A stretch of 48,377 nucleotides of DNA from Deltaproteobacteria bacterium (lineage in GTDB: Bacteria; Desulfobacterota; Desulfuromonadia; Desulfuromonadales; Geopsychrobacteraceae), in NCBI GenBank assembly GCA_024280485.1, contig JAJRQB010000156.1, positions 1 to 48,377 on the forward strand. The letters are read 5' to 3'. Position 1 is the first letter of the stretch. The number at the start of each line of letters is the position of its first letter. The notes beneath the pieces are model-generated. The model was given only the letters and a program-made list of their open reading frames with translations, was not told the DNA's origin and did not search any database. A program made the translations under genes and the position numbers. Shown piece after piece: positions 35,962-44,369 of the stretch.

Positions 35962-36366
35962 TCAGTGTAATCGACAGCTGCCATCGTGGCATCTGGTATT
36001 GGGTAACAGGTGACGGAAGCGAGCAAAAGTCGCGTAGCCAATATCTGCCCCCTGTCTGATTCCCGGCAGATTAAGAGTTCGTTCGAGGATGCTATAGAGG
36101 GGAGATTCGGGAAACGCACTCCAGATTCTAGCAAAGGCGGAGACCCCGGTGTGGAACTGCCCTTCGGCATCGCGCACGTGCAGTTCTTTCATGAAATCTT
36201 CTAGTTTGTGGCCGTGTTCTTTGGCTCTGAAGCCTGGGGCGCTGATGTCAAAGAATACCAGCCGGTCAGCACACTCGCGCCTTTGATAAATTCGCATTTC
36301 CCGGCTGCAGATTGCGCAGCTACCATCGTAAAACACCTGAAGAGGAAACCTCGTACTGGTTGCCAT
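35962..36366 (-). CDS. DCC-type thiol-disulfide oxidoreductase-like protein (DUF393)
   Basis: 134 aa. The N-terminal signature FYDGSCAICSREM (C17 and C20) gives the family its name (DCC). The remainder is the small thioredoxin-like fold with GVSAFARIWSAFP. The C-terminus has an extra Cys pair (TRCHDGSC). I chose ATG 36366, with GGAGG 5 bp upstream; an ATG four codons earlier overlaps that site. The substrate is unknown. Confidence 0.85.
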   Translation of the reverse strand: MATSTRFPLQVFYDGSCAICSREMRIYQRRECADRLVFFDISAPGFRAKEHGHKLEDFMKELHVRDAEGQFHTGVSAFARIWSAFPESPLYSILERTLNLPGIRQGADIGYATFARFRHLLPNTRCHDGSCRLH

Positions 36367-36437
36367 GCTGACCTCCATTGTTTTCTCAGCATAACAGAGA
36401 CTACAAAGTTCTGCAGTGGCTTGAGATGTTCCTTTGA

Positions 36438-36713
36438 CTACTCCTTCTCTCTCCTCACAAAACCGACCTCAAGACCAAAGGGTTTCCCAACTTTTTGAAG
36501 GGTTTTAAGGGTTGGGTTTCCCTTCCCTGTCTCGATATCCTGCAACGCATCATGGCTGATCTTTAATATTCTTTCAGCATAAATTCTGCGGTTCATCCCT
36601 AACGTTTTACGCATCTTGCGTGCTGCTTGGCCAAGAGTAAGCTCGCCATTATTTATTCCTTCAAACAGCTCTTTACGCATTTTTTTTATATTTTCTATGT
36701 CTGGTCTTTTCAT
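36438..36713 (-). CDS. hipB: HipB-like XRE-family antitoxin
   Basis: 91-aa helix-turn-helix protein (QAARKMRKTLGMNRRIYAER, ISHDALQDIETGKGNPTLKT), the expected DNA-binding antitoxin of a HipA toxin. It lies downstream of hipA with a 4-bp ATGA overlap. In E. coli the order is hipB then hipA, so here it is reversed. Being promoter-distal and coupled to the toxin gene, its level would depend on toxin translation. The N-terminal 35 residues are charged and helical, longer than a minimal HTH. Confidence 0.85.
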   Translation of the reverse strand: MKRPDIENIKKMRKELFEGINNGELTLGQAARKMRKTLGMNRRIYAERILKISHDALQDIETGKGNPTLKTLQKVGKPFGLEVGFVRREKE

Positions 36714-37987
36714 GTCGCTCGCCTTGGTGCTGAATAAGTTTTCGATTCAGCGTCCCTTAGGGTTTGGGCCAGATGAATGATTCGTATAGTTAGTTTTTCT
36801 ATAATGCCAGGCTCAACACCGCAGCGTTCCATAAGGTCAGGAAGGCGTTCAACTATTGTCGCTTGTCCAGTAAACCACTGCCTGAACTCCTGGGTACTTA
36901 TTCCTGGAGCATTAAGAGTCTCTGCAATCAATCCCCACTCAGGATCTCCTGTCGCTTTCTCCTGCCTCCAGCGTGAAGATCTAGGGATTCCTTCTGGGTC
37001 TAAAAACATCGGAGCAAAGTCAAATAGTGGCGAAAGGGCAGAGGTCCCATTGGGCCTTTTGATTACTGCGGTATTGCGCCCATGATTGTCCGTGTTACCC
37101 AGTGCCAGGTTGAGAATGTCTCTCTTGATGTATTCCAGAAGGTCTTGCCGTGGATCTACGACGTACTCGGGCAACAGATCACAGAATGTATTGTGAGGAA
37201 TTCTCTGTCCGAACGTGTTGAATTCACAGATCGACGCCATTGACTCCAGTCCATACCGTTCAATCCCGGAATTTGTAACCTTGCGGTCGAACCGTTTGAT
37301 GAAGAGGGAGTCTTCCATGAATATCAGCTCGGTTGCGGTCTTTAGCCCAAATGCGCGGGCGACCTCATAATATGGGGCTTCATTGCGAAGGACTTGCCGG
37401 TCTGCTTCTTTCTTTCCTCGTGGGAATTTGACCAGCCAGTGTCTTCTTACCTGACTCTCTGCCAATGCTCCCTCCGCGTGCCATTTTCCTCTGTGGTCTT
37501 CAACCAGAAGGAATTTGGGAGCTTGTCCTTGAATGCTCGACGCTCCAGCAATCAAGGCACCGTTTGCTTCCGCATACTCTATAAAATCAATATTTCTTTC
37601 AATGATGTCATTTCGCTCAAAGCCTGGATGCTCGATAATTTTAGGGGGGTTCGCGCTGGCTATGCGTAAATTCCCTGGTGGGCAGCCCGCAGCAAAACAT
37701 AATAAGGGCCAATCAGCGGCCTCATCATCTCTGAGATGCAATTGATCAACCCAGTACGCCCTTGCAGGACCGGCTGGTAGAAGGTCCAAAAGAAAGGCTG
37801 GCCAGCCAGTGTGCTTAAAATCAGCGAAGCTGATCGGGTAGTGAACGCCGACTCGATCAACCAGTCGATCAGTGTCCATGTATGTCAGAACATAATCTAT
37901 GTTGTAGGTGAGGGTTCCCCATTTCTCAAATGTGGCAACTTCATGCCAATGGCCCCCGTGGTGGATCTCAATGACAACTTCATCCAT
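36710..37987 (-). CDS. hipA: HipA-type serine/threonine kinase toxin
   Basis: 425 aa. The N-terminal HipA domain has GWPAFLLDLLPAGPAR. The kinase core has the Ser/Gly-rich loop GASSIQGQAPKFLL (S150/S151, the equivalent of the regulatory autophosphorylation loop), an ATP-site Lys187 (LVKFPRG), catalytic Asp300 (GNTDNHGRN) and metal-binding Asp323 (LSPLFDFAPM). All key residues are intact, so it is probably active. E. coli HipA phosphorylates GltX; the target here is unknown. ATG 37987 with CGGAG 8 bp upstream. First gene of hipA-hipB. Confidence 0.92.
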   Translation of the reverse strand: MDEVVIEIHHGGHWHEVATFEKWGTLTYNIDYVLTYMDTDRLVDRVGVHYPISFADFKHTGWPAFLLDLLPAGPARAYWVDQLHLRDDEAADWPLLCFAAGCPPGNLRIASANPPKIIEHPGFERNDIIERNIDFIEYAEANGALIAGASSIQGQAPKFLLVEDHRGKWHAEGALAESQVRRHWLVKFPRGKKEADRQVLRNEAPYYEVARAFGLKTATELIFMEDSLFIKRFDRKVTNSGIERYGLESMASICEFNTFGQRIPHNTFCDLLPEYVVDPRQDLLEYIKRDILNLALGNTDNHGRNTAVIKRPNGTSALSPLFDFAPMFLDPEGIPRSSRWRQEKATGDPEWGLIAETLNAPGISTQEFRQWFTGQATIVERLPDLMERCGVEPGIIEKLTIRIIHLAQTLRDAESKTYSAPRRAT

Positions 37988-38013
37988 TATTAGCTCCGAT
38001 TTGTTTTTATGGT

Positions 38014-38042
38014 ATTGTAACCCTATATAAGGTCCATGTCCA
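38014..38042 (-). promoter_or_regulatory. hipA-hipB promoter
   Basis: On the minus strand TGGACA (38042-38037), a 17-bp spacer and TACAAT (38019-38014), 27 bp upstream of the hipA ATG. One arm of the inverted repeat described next lies in the spacer. Confidence 0.65.
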
Positions 38043-38060
38043 GTCAGTAAGATAGGGTTA
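38018..38060. repeat. 9-bp inverted repeat around the hip promoter, candidate HipB operator pair
   Basis: TAACCCTAT (38018-38026) and its exact reverse complement ATAGGGTTA (38052-38060) are 25 bp apart. One arm overlaps the -10 and spacer; the other lies upstream of the -35. Autorepression of hip operons by antitoxin (with toxin) at inverted repeats is known for E. coli, which supports an operator role; binding is inferred. Confidence 0.55.
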
Positions 38061-38261
38061 AATACATATATTTACCTTTGCCCCTTAATGTCTATGTCTC
38101 CCTGTGGCGGAGATACCTGTTTGTTCTTTTGATCAATATTCAATCCAAAGATTGAAGACGGAAATCGCTGGTGTGGATTCTGAAATTGAGGATGGATGAA
38201 ATCGGGGTGGATGAGGGCCAGGTTTACCTGAAGGGGCGCAATGCAGTGCTTGTCGATGCGA

Positions 38262-38303
38262 TGAATAAAACAAAAGTGGGCATCCTTATAGGAGTGCCCA
38301 CTT
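38262..38303 (-). terminator. Rho-independent terminator of tRNA-Asn
   Basis: AAGTGGGCA (38274-38282) pairs with TGCCCACTT (38295-38303), extended by TCC/GGA with a one-base bulge. On the minus strand it is followed by TTTGTTTTATTC. It sits 12 bp past the tRNA end. The 200 bp from here to the hip inverted repeat hold no gene I can support. Confidence 0.85.
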
Positions 38304-38315
38304 CTGGGGGTGTTA

Positions 38316-38391
38316 TGGCTCCCTTTGCAAGACTCGAACTTGCGACAAGGTGATTAACAGTCACCTGCTCTACCAACTGAGCTAAAAGGGA
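38316..38391 (-). tRNA. tRNA-Asn(GTT)
   Basis: On the minus strand a full cloverleaf is seen: acceptor TCCCTTT with AAAGGGA, D-arm GCTC/GAGC, anticodon arm GGTGA-CTGTTAA-TCACC (anticodon GTT at 38358-38356), T-arm GCAAG-TTCGAGT-CTTGC, discriminator G and encoded CCA (38318-38316). 76 nt. It has its own consensus promoter and terminator. Confidence 0.97.
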
Positions 38392-38411
38392 ATAGTGTGT
38401 TTCGGTTCCGG

Positions 38412-38440
38412 AATATATGGGATTGAACTGCTGCTGTCAA
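38412..38440 (-). promoter_or_regulatory. tRNA-Asn promoter
   Basis: On the minus strand TTGACA (38440-38435), a 17-bp spacer and TATATT (38417-38412), about 20 bp before the tRNA 5' end. It follows the mglA stop closely, and no terminator lies between. Confidence 0.75.
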
Positions 38441-38457
38441 GTGTTTTTAGGCAGTTT

Positions 38458-39045
38458 TTAGCTACCTTTTTTTAGATCGATCAGGACCTGTTTGGCAACC
38501 GCTTTGAGGGTTTCGAAGATCCCTTCACCGGTCGCGGCACAGGCCTCAAGATCGGGAACCCCGTCGGGGTTGAGCAGCTTGCGCAGCTCTTCGACCGGTG
38601 TGCAATTCGGCAGGTCGCGTTTATTATATTGAATAATAAACGGCAGTTTTTCTAGCTGGTAGCCCTGCTCTTCAAGATTGTCTTTGAGGTTTTCCAGGCT
38701 CTCAATGTTGGCATCAAGGCGTTCTTCTTGTGAATCGGCCACAAAGACGACTCCGTCAACCCCTTTGAGGATCAGCTTACGTGAGGCGTCGTAGAAGACC
38801 TGTCCCGGGACGGTGTAGAGGTGAAAGCGGGTTTTGAACCCACGAATTTCACCAAGTGCTAGAGGCAGAAAATCGAAGAAGAGGGTCCGCTCAGTCTCAG
38901 TCGCCAGCGAGATCATTTTACCTTTGGCGTCCTGTGCGGTCTTGTTATAGATGTACTGCAGATTGGTCGTTTTGCCACAAAGACCGGGACCATAATAAAC
39001 GATCTTGCAGTTGATTTCGCGTGAAGCGTAGTTAATAAAGGACAT
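38458..39045 (-). CDS. mglA: MglA-like Ras-superfamily GTPase
   Basis: 195 aa. G1 P-loop GPGLCGKTT (19-27), the switch/G3 region [10 protein letters not shown] and G4 NKRD are present. Start [19 protein letters not shown] matches the bacterial MglA family. In Myxococcus MglA is the polarity switch of motility and is turned off by the MglB GAP; in Geobacter-type bacteria the role is less defined. Encoded directly after mglB (20 bp), as in Myxococcus. Confidence 0.94.
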   Translation of the reverse strand: MSFINYASREINCKIVYYGPGLCGKTTNLQYIYNKTAQDAKGKMISLATETERTLFFDFLPLALGEIRGFKTRFHLYTVPGQVFYDASRKLILKGVDGVVFVADSQEERLDANIESLENLKDNLEEQGYQLEKLPFIIQYNKRDLPNCTPVEELRKLLNPDGVPDLEACAATGEGIFETLKAVAKQVLIDLKKGS

Positions 39046-39065
39046 ATTGCTATTAAAACCTCGAT

Positions 39066-39563
39066 CTAGTTAAAGAGGTTGTCTATATCGTCATCGGTGA
39101 TTTCAGCGAACGGACTGTCGACGCCTGGTGCTTCATCGTGGATTTCGGTTTTTCTGATGAGATCTGCGAGAATGACTCCCAGTTCAATACTTGCTTTTTT
39201 GACACGCAAGCGGACCAAGCCGAGAGAACTTCGTTGATCGAAGATAACGACCAGAATCACTCGTCCACCGATGATGGAGATATGGATATTATCCTTCTCT
39301 CCTTCGTGAAACAGGATCGAGAATTCTTTTTCACCGATCAGCTTGGCGAGTCCCCCGGTTGCTGCGATATTGCCAGCCGTCAGGGATGCCAGACTTGTGG
39401 TGTCAAGATGCTCGGTTTCTCCGGTGGCAGCGATTAGCTGACCATTCTTGTCGACCAGGAAGATAACGTTTGAGTTCGACTCGCGGAGGAGTTTCTCAAT
39501 GAGCGTCATGATGCGCTTGTATTCCTCGTCATACATAACAAGGGATGATTGCGGGCCCAGCAT
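39066..39563 (-). CDS. mglB: MglB-like roadblock/LC7-domain protein
   Basis: 165 aa. A roadblock/LC7 domain fills most of the chain: [36 protein letters not shown] and [20 protein letters not shown]. The acidic C-terminal tail ([12 protein letters not shown]) is also typical. It is probably the GTPase-activating partner of the adjacent MglA. AAGGAG is 7 bp before ATG 39563. Confidence 0.93.
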   Translation of the reverse strand: MLGPQSSLVMYDEEYKRIMTLIEKLLRESNSNVIFLVDKNGQLIAATGETEHLDTTSLASLTAGNIAATGGLAKLIGEKEFSILFHEGEKDNIHISIIGGRVILVVIFDQRSSLGLVRLRVKKASIELGVILADLIRKTEIHDEAPGVDSPFAEITDDDIDNLFN

Positions 39564-39602
39564 TGGTGTCTCCTTGTGGAATTATTGAAATACCATTGCA
39601 CT

Positions 39603-39631
39603 GTATAACACCGAGGCTTATGGAATTTCAA
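39603..39631 (-). promoter_or_regulatory. mglB-mglA promoter
   Basis: On the minus strand TTGAAA (39631-39626), a 17-bp spacer and TTATAC (39608-39603), 40 bp upstream of the mglB start. Confidence 0.6.
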
Positions 39632-39711
39632 GGTTTTTCGCTTGGTTGCTGAGAACTTGTCCGGCATTAACCCCAACTGGTGCAGATGTTGGTTACAACT
39701 TAGTGGTGGTG

Positions 39712-39740
39712 TTGACTTGCCATGCTGAAACACCTATCTT
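39712..39740 (+). promoter_or_regulatory. Promoter of the unknown gene-mqnB-mqnD operon
   Basis: TTGACT (39712-39717), a 17-bp spacer and TATCTT (39735-39740), 36 bp before the ATG at 39777. Confidence 0.55.
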
Positions 39741-39776
39741 TTGGGCATGTGAGTGCATCGCGGGAGAAGAAGTCAC

Positions 39777-40874
39777 ATGCCAAATTTTGAATCACCGATC
39801 GGTCTGCGTTGTTGGGATCAGCAGCCAGGGGACAGGTCTAATCCTCAACAAGAAGGCTACGACCTTTCTTTACTTGAAAACTGTGAAAATGCCTTTCGTT
39901 TTACTGCCGTTGCCAGTGCATCCAAGGTTTCGTCTTTGATTCGCGACTTTTCGCGTTATTTACCTGATGAAGCTTTTTTTATCATCGAGTATTACCCTGA
40001 TGAACCTTTGATGCAGCGTCCTGCATCCACCGAAGAACGTCCTGTGCCTGAAGTTTTTTACTCACCCTACATGCCAACGGCTGAAATTATCGGCATGATT
40101 CAACCCTTCTTCGACCGTTTGATTCATGATGGCTTCGTCGGGTTTGGGCTGGCAAATAATCGCCAAGGGTTGGAGATGTTTTATTCGGAAGAGAAGGTTC
40201 TTACTTTCTTTACCGACAACCATCTGCGGCTGTGCAACTTCTTTCAGCAGCAGGGGCTGCCATTCTCTCCAGATCTTGTGCTGCCTGCTGATTTTGGTCA
40301 TGATCACCTGTCCCTCCTTGGAATGTCTGGGAAATTATTGCCCGAGTCATTGTCTCATCTGCATCGAGATGAGCTTGATTCTGTTAATTTCTGCCAGCAG
40401 TTGATCGATCTGCTCGATATGTACCCGGTCGAAGAGGGAATATCCTTCTTCTTGACGCGCAAGGAGCAGGACCAGGTCACATTTCTCCTTGGCGGGATCG
40501 CTGACTTCGCTGACTTCGGTGAATTGGATGATGCCGACTTTGGTACCCTGTTATTAAACTGGAGCGATTTTGTTACCGAGTGCGAAGAGGGGTTTGAGGG
40601 GAACCTGGAGGAATACTGCCTGGGCCTTAAAGTGCGTGATATTATTCAGTTTGTGCTTGATGGGGCCTCGGCTGAATTAACTGAAAAGATCGATCGAATC
40701 CTTGACGTGCCAGATGCCACTTTCCGACGGATTCTCATCGACCGTCGTAAACGGATAGATCGCCCTGAATCGAACGAGACCCAGCCGGAACCTTTCTGGT
40801 ATCAGGGTGTAGTTCGCCAACAAGGAGTTGAGTTGCGTCGCGATCTGATCCGTAGTGGTTGGTTTGCGCGCTGA
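39777..40874 (+). CDS. Protein of unknown function, first gene of the mqnB-mqnD operon
   Basis: 365 aa, not recognised. Soluble and acidic, with no signal peptide, membrane segment or nucleotide-binding motif. Notable stretches are ASKVSSLIRDFSRYLPDEAF, FVGFGLANNRQGLEMFYSEE, an Asp/Phe-rich segment (GIADFADFGELDDADFG) and a basic C-terminal part (RRILIDRRKRIDRPES). The ATG at 39777 follows GGGAGAAGAAG; an in-frame ATG at 39753 lacks a site. Its stop overlaps the mqnB start (TGATG), so translation is probably coupled and a role near futalosine metabolism, or in respiration more broadly, is possible but only inferred from position. Confidence 0.75.
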   Translation: MPNFESPIGLRCWDQQPGDRSNPQQEGYDLSLLENCENAFRFTAVASASKVSSLIRDFSRYLPDEAFFIIEYYPDEPLMQRPASTEERPVPEVFYSPYMPTAEIIGMIQPFFDRLIHDGFVGFGLANNRQGLEMFYSEEKVLTFFTDNHLRLCNFFQQQGLPFSPDLVLPADFGHDHLSLLGMSGKLLPESLSHLHRDELDSVNFCQQLIDLLDMYPVEEGISFFLTRKEQDQVTFLLGGIADFADFGELDDADFGTLLLNWSDFVTECEEGFEGNLEEYCLGLKVRDIIQFVLDGASAELTEKIDRILDVPDATFRRILIDRRKRIDRPESNETQPEPFWYQGVVRQQGVELRRDLIRSGWFAR

Positions 40875-41623
40875 TGATCTGTCTGTTAGCGGCAACTCCC
40901 CACGAGACAGTTCTGCTACGCCAGCAGCTTCCACTGCTCGCTGATGCCCGAATACCAGGCCAAGCCTTCTCTTGTCATTTCTGCAATGAAGATATCTTTT
41001 TACTCCATACCGGAATCGGGATTGCCAGTGCAACCTCCAGTTTGACACGGCTCCTTGGGCAGCTAAATCCGGAACTGTTGATCGCTTTCGGCTGTGGTGG
41101 GAGTTATCCGGCGAGCGGATTGGTTAATGGCGACCTGGCTCTGGCAACGAGTGAATACTTTGGTGACCTGGGAACAGCCAGCGAAGAGGGGTTTGTACCA
41201 CTCTGTGATCTGTGGCGTGTGAAGTCAGAAGATGAGCCGCCTCTATTTGTTCAGCAATTCGATCTTCAGGACCTCTGGAGGCAACAAGCGGTTCAATTGC
41301 TGCTGGGTGCTGCTGAACTATCAGATCTCAATATTGTTTGTGGCCCCTTTGTCACGGTCAATACCGTCAGTGGAACCCCTGAACTATGTCGGGATCTGGA
41401 ACAAAGAACTGCCGGGATCTGTGAAAATATGGAGGGCGCGGCCCTGGCACAGGTTGCACAGCTTTACTCTGTTCCCATGATTGAACTCCGTGGCATCTCG
41501 AACCCCTGTGGCACTCGCGATCGCACGGCCTGGGATTTGCCTGCGGGGATGAGAGTTGCGCAACAGGCCGCACTGCGACTCCTCAAAGATCTCCCCCGCC
41601 TCAGGGAGAAGGTATGCACCTGA
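40874..41623 (+). CDS. mqnB: Futalosine hydrolase
   Basis: 249-aa nucleoside phosphorylase/hydrolase-fold enzyme; it cleaves hypoxanthine from futalosine in the alternative menaquinone pathway. GIGIASATSSLTRLL, AFGCGGSYPASGL, the substrate loop CGPFVTVNTVSGTP and ENMEGAALAQVA (ribose-binding Glu) are seen, then the catalytic Asp region SNPCGTRDRTAWD. A related MTA/SAH nucleosidase is the alternative, but the overlap with mqnD makes MqnB the better call. ATG 40874 overlaps the upstream stop by one base; it overlaps mqnD by 10 bp. Confidence 0.93.
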   Translation: MICLLAATPHETVLLRQQLPLLADARIPGQAFSCHFCNEDIFLLHTGIGIASATSSLTRLLGQLNPELLIAFGCGGSYPASGLVNGDLALATSEYFGDLGTASEEGFVPLCDLWRVKSEDEPPLFVQQFDLQDLWRQQAVQLLLGAAELSDLNIVCGPFVTVNTVSGTPELCRDLEQRTAGICENMEGAALAQVAQLYSVPMIELRGISNPCGTRDRTAWDLPAGMRVAQQAALRLLKDLPRLREKVCT

Positions 41624-42438
41624 GCCTTGGTTATTCGCCCTGCCCAAATGACACTTTCATTTTTCACGCCTTAAGTCATGGTTTGGTTGAAGCGCCCTTT
41701 ACGCTGCAGGTGCGGCATGAGGATGTCGAAACCCTTAATCAGTTGGCCAAGAATGCACTTCTGGATCTGACCAAGATTAGTTACCACGCCTTCGGACATC
41801 TGCGCGACAACTATTGTTTGTTACGTAGCGGCGGTGCTTTAGGCCGTGGCTGCGGACCACTGGTGGTGGCGAAACAATCACAAGAGATGAGCGATCTGGC
41901 CGATCAGTTGATAGCTATTCCGGGCGAGTTGACAACGGCCAACCTGTTGCTGCAACTGCATGGTGAGGGTTATCGTCGCTTGAAGATCCTTTCGTTTGAG
42001 CAGATCATGCCCGCAGTCGCCAGTGGAGAAGTCGCTGCAGGGGTGATTATCCACGAGTCACGTTTTACCTACCCCGACTACGGTCTGGTCAAGCTGCTCG
42101 ATTTGGGGGAGTGGTGGGAAGAGGAGACTGGTCATCCGATCCCCCTGGGTGGGATCCTGGCACGGCGCAGCCTGGGTGAGGAATTGATAGCTAAGGTCGA
42201 TGACGCCATCGGACGCAGCCTGGATTACGCTTGGCAGCATCCGCAACGGGCCTCCGCATATATTGCCAGTCATGCTCAGGAGATTGACGCGGAGGTGGCG
42301 CAGCGGCATATCGAGCTCTACGTCAACTCTTTCTCGCGTGACCTCGGCAACGAAGGGATCGCAGCGATCGAAGATCTCTTCAACCGTGCCGAACTGCGCG
42401 GCCTGATCCCGCAGAGTTCAGAGTCGCTGTTTATCTGA
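41614..42438 (+). CDS. mqnD: 1,4-dihydroxy-6-naphthoate synthase
   Basis: 274-aa periplasmic-binding-protein-like enzyme without a signal peptide; it acts on cyclic dehypoxanthine futalosine to give the naphthoate ring of menaquinone. Signatures: LGYSPCPNDTFIFHAL at the start, LTKISYHAFGHL, and the catalytic His in GVIIHESRFTYPDYGL. MqnA is a paralogue, but the SPCPNDTF motif and IHESRF favour MqnD. Last gene of the operon, followed by a strong terminator. mqnA, mqnC and mqnE are not in the window. Confidence 0.95.
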   Translation: MHLSLGYSPCPNDTFIFHALSHGLVEAPFTLQVRHEDVETLNQLAKNALLDLTKISYHAFGHLRDNYCLLRSGGALGRGCGPLVVAKQSQEMSDLADQLIAIPGELTTANLLLQLHGEGYRRLKILSFEQIMPAVASGEVAAGVIIHESRFTYPDYGLVKLLDLGEWWEEETGHPIPLGGILARRSLGEELIAKVDDAIGRSLDYAWQHPQRASAYIASHAQEIDAEVAQRHIELYVNSFSRDLGNEGIAAIEDLFNRAELRGLIPQSSESLFI

Positions 42439-42460
42439 ATTTCATTACATAGATTTAAAA

Positions 42461-42500
42461 AAAAAGGCCGGCCCAGAGAGGGAGCGGCCTTTTTCTTTTT
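42461..42500. terminator. Bidirectional terminator between mqnD and serA
   Basis: AAAAAGGCCG (42461-42470) pairs with CGGCCTTTTT (42485-42494), with T-runs on both strands. It serves the convergent mqn operon and serA. Confidence 0.92.
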
Positions 42501-42538
42501 AGATTCTCAGCGCCGAAAGCTCAGCGTAATCGCCGGTT

Positions 42539-44131
42539 TTATTTTTTCAGATGGACTGCCTTGATGTACTTGGCGTTGACCGCTGTGCTGAGAGCTTGCA
42601 GAGTCGCCTCGTCGGTTGGAGAATCGATCGAGAAGACCACCATCGCTTCGCCGGCCTTTTCGCGGCGGCCAAGACTCATATTGCCGATGTTGATTCCGGC
42701 ATCTCCCAGCAGGGTACCAATTTTCCCCAGGGCTCCGGGCAGGTCGGTATAGGTCATGACCAGCATATGCTCTTCAGGGCGGAAATCGATGTCGAAATTG
42801 CGCATCTTGACGATCTTGGGCGTCCCGTCAAACAGGGTGCCGGCGATGGTGCGTGAGCCTTCCTGGCTCTCGATCGACAGAGTCACCAGGTTGGAGAAGG
42901 ATTCCGTTTCGGTCGAGCGCACCTCTTCAACTGTGATACCCATGTTGCGTGCAATCAGGTTGGCATTGACCAGATTGACTTCCTGGTCGGTGCAATGATT
43001 GAGCAGCGCTGCGAGCCCGCTCACGGTCAGTGGGGCACAATCGAAGCGCGCCAGTTTGCCGTGGTAGGTGAAGGTGATCTTGTTCGGGTTAGGTGGTGCC
43101 AGCTGCGATATGAATTCTCCGATGGTGCTGATCAGCTCGATGTAGGGTTTCATCTGGTCCATCAGGTCGGGATCGAAGCGCGGAATATTGACCGCATTTT
43201 CGAGCGGCTTGCCGTCGATGTAGCTGATGATCTCTTTGCTCACATCGACTGCGACATTCTTCTGCGCTTCAAAGGTGTTGGCTCCCAGGTGCGGTGTAAC
43301 AACCATATTCGGGTGGCCGATAAGCTGCTTGAGCGTCTCGGTGTCTGGTGGTTCCTTGCTCCAGACATCGAATGCGGCAGCGGCAACCTTGCTCGAGTTG
43401 AGTGCATTTAAGGTCGCGGCTTCTTCGTAAATTCCGCCACGTGCGCAGTTGACGATGATCACCCCGTTCTTCATGCGTGAAAAGTGGTCGGCGCTGAGCA
43501 TGCCCCGCGTCTCGTCATTCAGCGGAGTGTGAACCGTGATGATGTCCGACAGACGGATCAGATCATCGAGGGAGACCAGCTTGACCCCAAAATCCTCGCC
43601 GCGTTTTTCAGAAATATAAGGGTCGCAGGCAATAACCTCAGCTTCAAAGGCTTTGCAACGCAGGGCAACCCGGCCACCAACCTTGCCGAGACCAATAACC
43701 CCGATGGTTTTCCCTTTCAATTCGTAGCCGGTAAAGGGCGCGCGATTCCAGGCGCCACTCTTGAGGTCCGCGTTGGCTACGGTGATTTTCCGGCAGAGAC
43801 TCAATAGAAGCGCCATGGTATGCTCAGCCGCTGAATTGACGTTGCCAAAAGGGGCATTGACGACGATGATTCCGCGCTTGCTTGCAGCGGGCACGTTGAC
43901 ATTGTCGATACCAACCCCGGCCCTGGCAACCATTTTCAGATTGGTGGCATGCTCAAGCAGGGTCTCATCGATGGTGGTACCACTGCGCGTAATGATCGCC
44001 TCGTAGTCGCCGATCGTGGCGTAGAGTTCTTCAAGCGACATGCCCAGTTTAACATCCAGCTTTACGCGTGGATCTTCCAAGAGCAGCGCCAATCCATTTT
44101 TTGAAATTTCGTCAGTAACCAGTACCTTCAT
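42539..44131 (-). CDS. serA: D-3-phosphoglycerate dehydrogenase, long (ASB + ACT) type
   Basis: 530 aa. First step of serine synthesis (3-phosphoglycerate to 3-phosphohydroxypyruvate, NAD+). NAD-binding GLGKVGGRVALRC, catalytic Arg in NCARGGIYEE, the Glu region and the HLGANT His are seen. After about residue 320 comes the intervening (ASB) domain and a C-terminal ACT domain (MLVMTYTDLPGALGKIGTLL), the serine feedback site of this type. AAGGAAGG lies upstream of the ATG. It is 234 bp downstream of serC on the same strand. Confidence 0.97.
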   Translation of the reverse strand: MKVLVTDEISKNGLALLLEDPRVKLDVKLGMSLEELYATIGDYEAIITRSGTTIDETLLEHATNLKMVARAGVGIDNVNVPAASKRGIIVVNAPFGNVNSAAEHTMALLLSLCRKITVANADLKSGAWNRAPFTGYELKGKTIGVIGLGKVGGRVALRCKAFEAEVIACDPYISEKRGEDFGVKLVSLDDLIRLSDIITVHTPLNDETRGMLSADHFSRMKNGVIIVNCARGGIYEEAATLNALNSSKVAAAAFDVWSKEPPDTETLKQLIGHPNMVVTPHLGANTFEAQKNVAVDVSKEIISYIDGKPLENAVNIPRFDPDLMDQMKPYIELISTIGEFISQLAPPNPNKITFTYHGKLARFDCAPLTVSGLAALLNHCTDQEVNLVNANLIARNMGITVEEVRSTETESFSNLVTLSIESQEGSRTIAGTLFDGTPKIVKMRNFDIDFRPEEHMLVMTYTDLPGALGKIGTLLGDAGINIGNMSLGRREKAGEAMVVFSIDSPTDEATLQALSTAVNAKYIKAVHLKK

Positions 44132-44222
44132 CCTTGTACCTTCCTTATGTGTCGACCGCTGAGCGGGGGGTAAAAGAGGGCGATTTTATGCCCAACGCTG
44201 TCACCTGTCAACGGTTGTGCGA

Positions 44223-44369
44223 TTCCGTGGGTTAGTCCGTTTGGCTTGTCAAGTGGTCTGTCTGCAATATCTACAGGATATTATCGCCGAGGTGCCGCTG
44301 ATCGGTAACGGTTATATTTCGATGATCGGCTATCAGAATCGCGGCTATACCTTCGTTTCGATGGACTAA
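44223..44369 (+). pseudogene. Coding-like fragment between serA and serC (possible gene remnant)
   Basis: The + strand carries an open, coding-looking stretch ending in NGYISMIGYQNRGYTFVSMD and a TAA that overlaps the convergent serC stop. Upstream the frame lacks a convincing start or ribosome site. The composition (GC-rich third positions, Gly/Tyr-rich end) looks protein-like, but I do not recognise it. It may be the remains of a deleted gene, or chance. Confidence 0.25.

Noticed and set aside
38171-38353. 60-codon + strand ORF near tRNA-Asn
   Set aside because: It runs through a clear terminator hairpin into the tRNA gene and has no ribosome site; at best its first part is a gene remnant.
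36367-38391. Genomic island bounded by tRNA-Asn
   Set aside because: No repeat of the tRNA 3' end, integrase or other mobility gene is seen within the interval, so only the weaker suggestion of transfer is kept.
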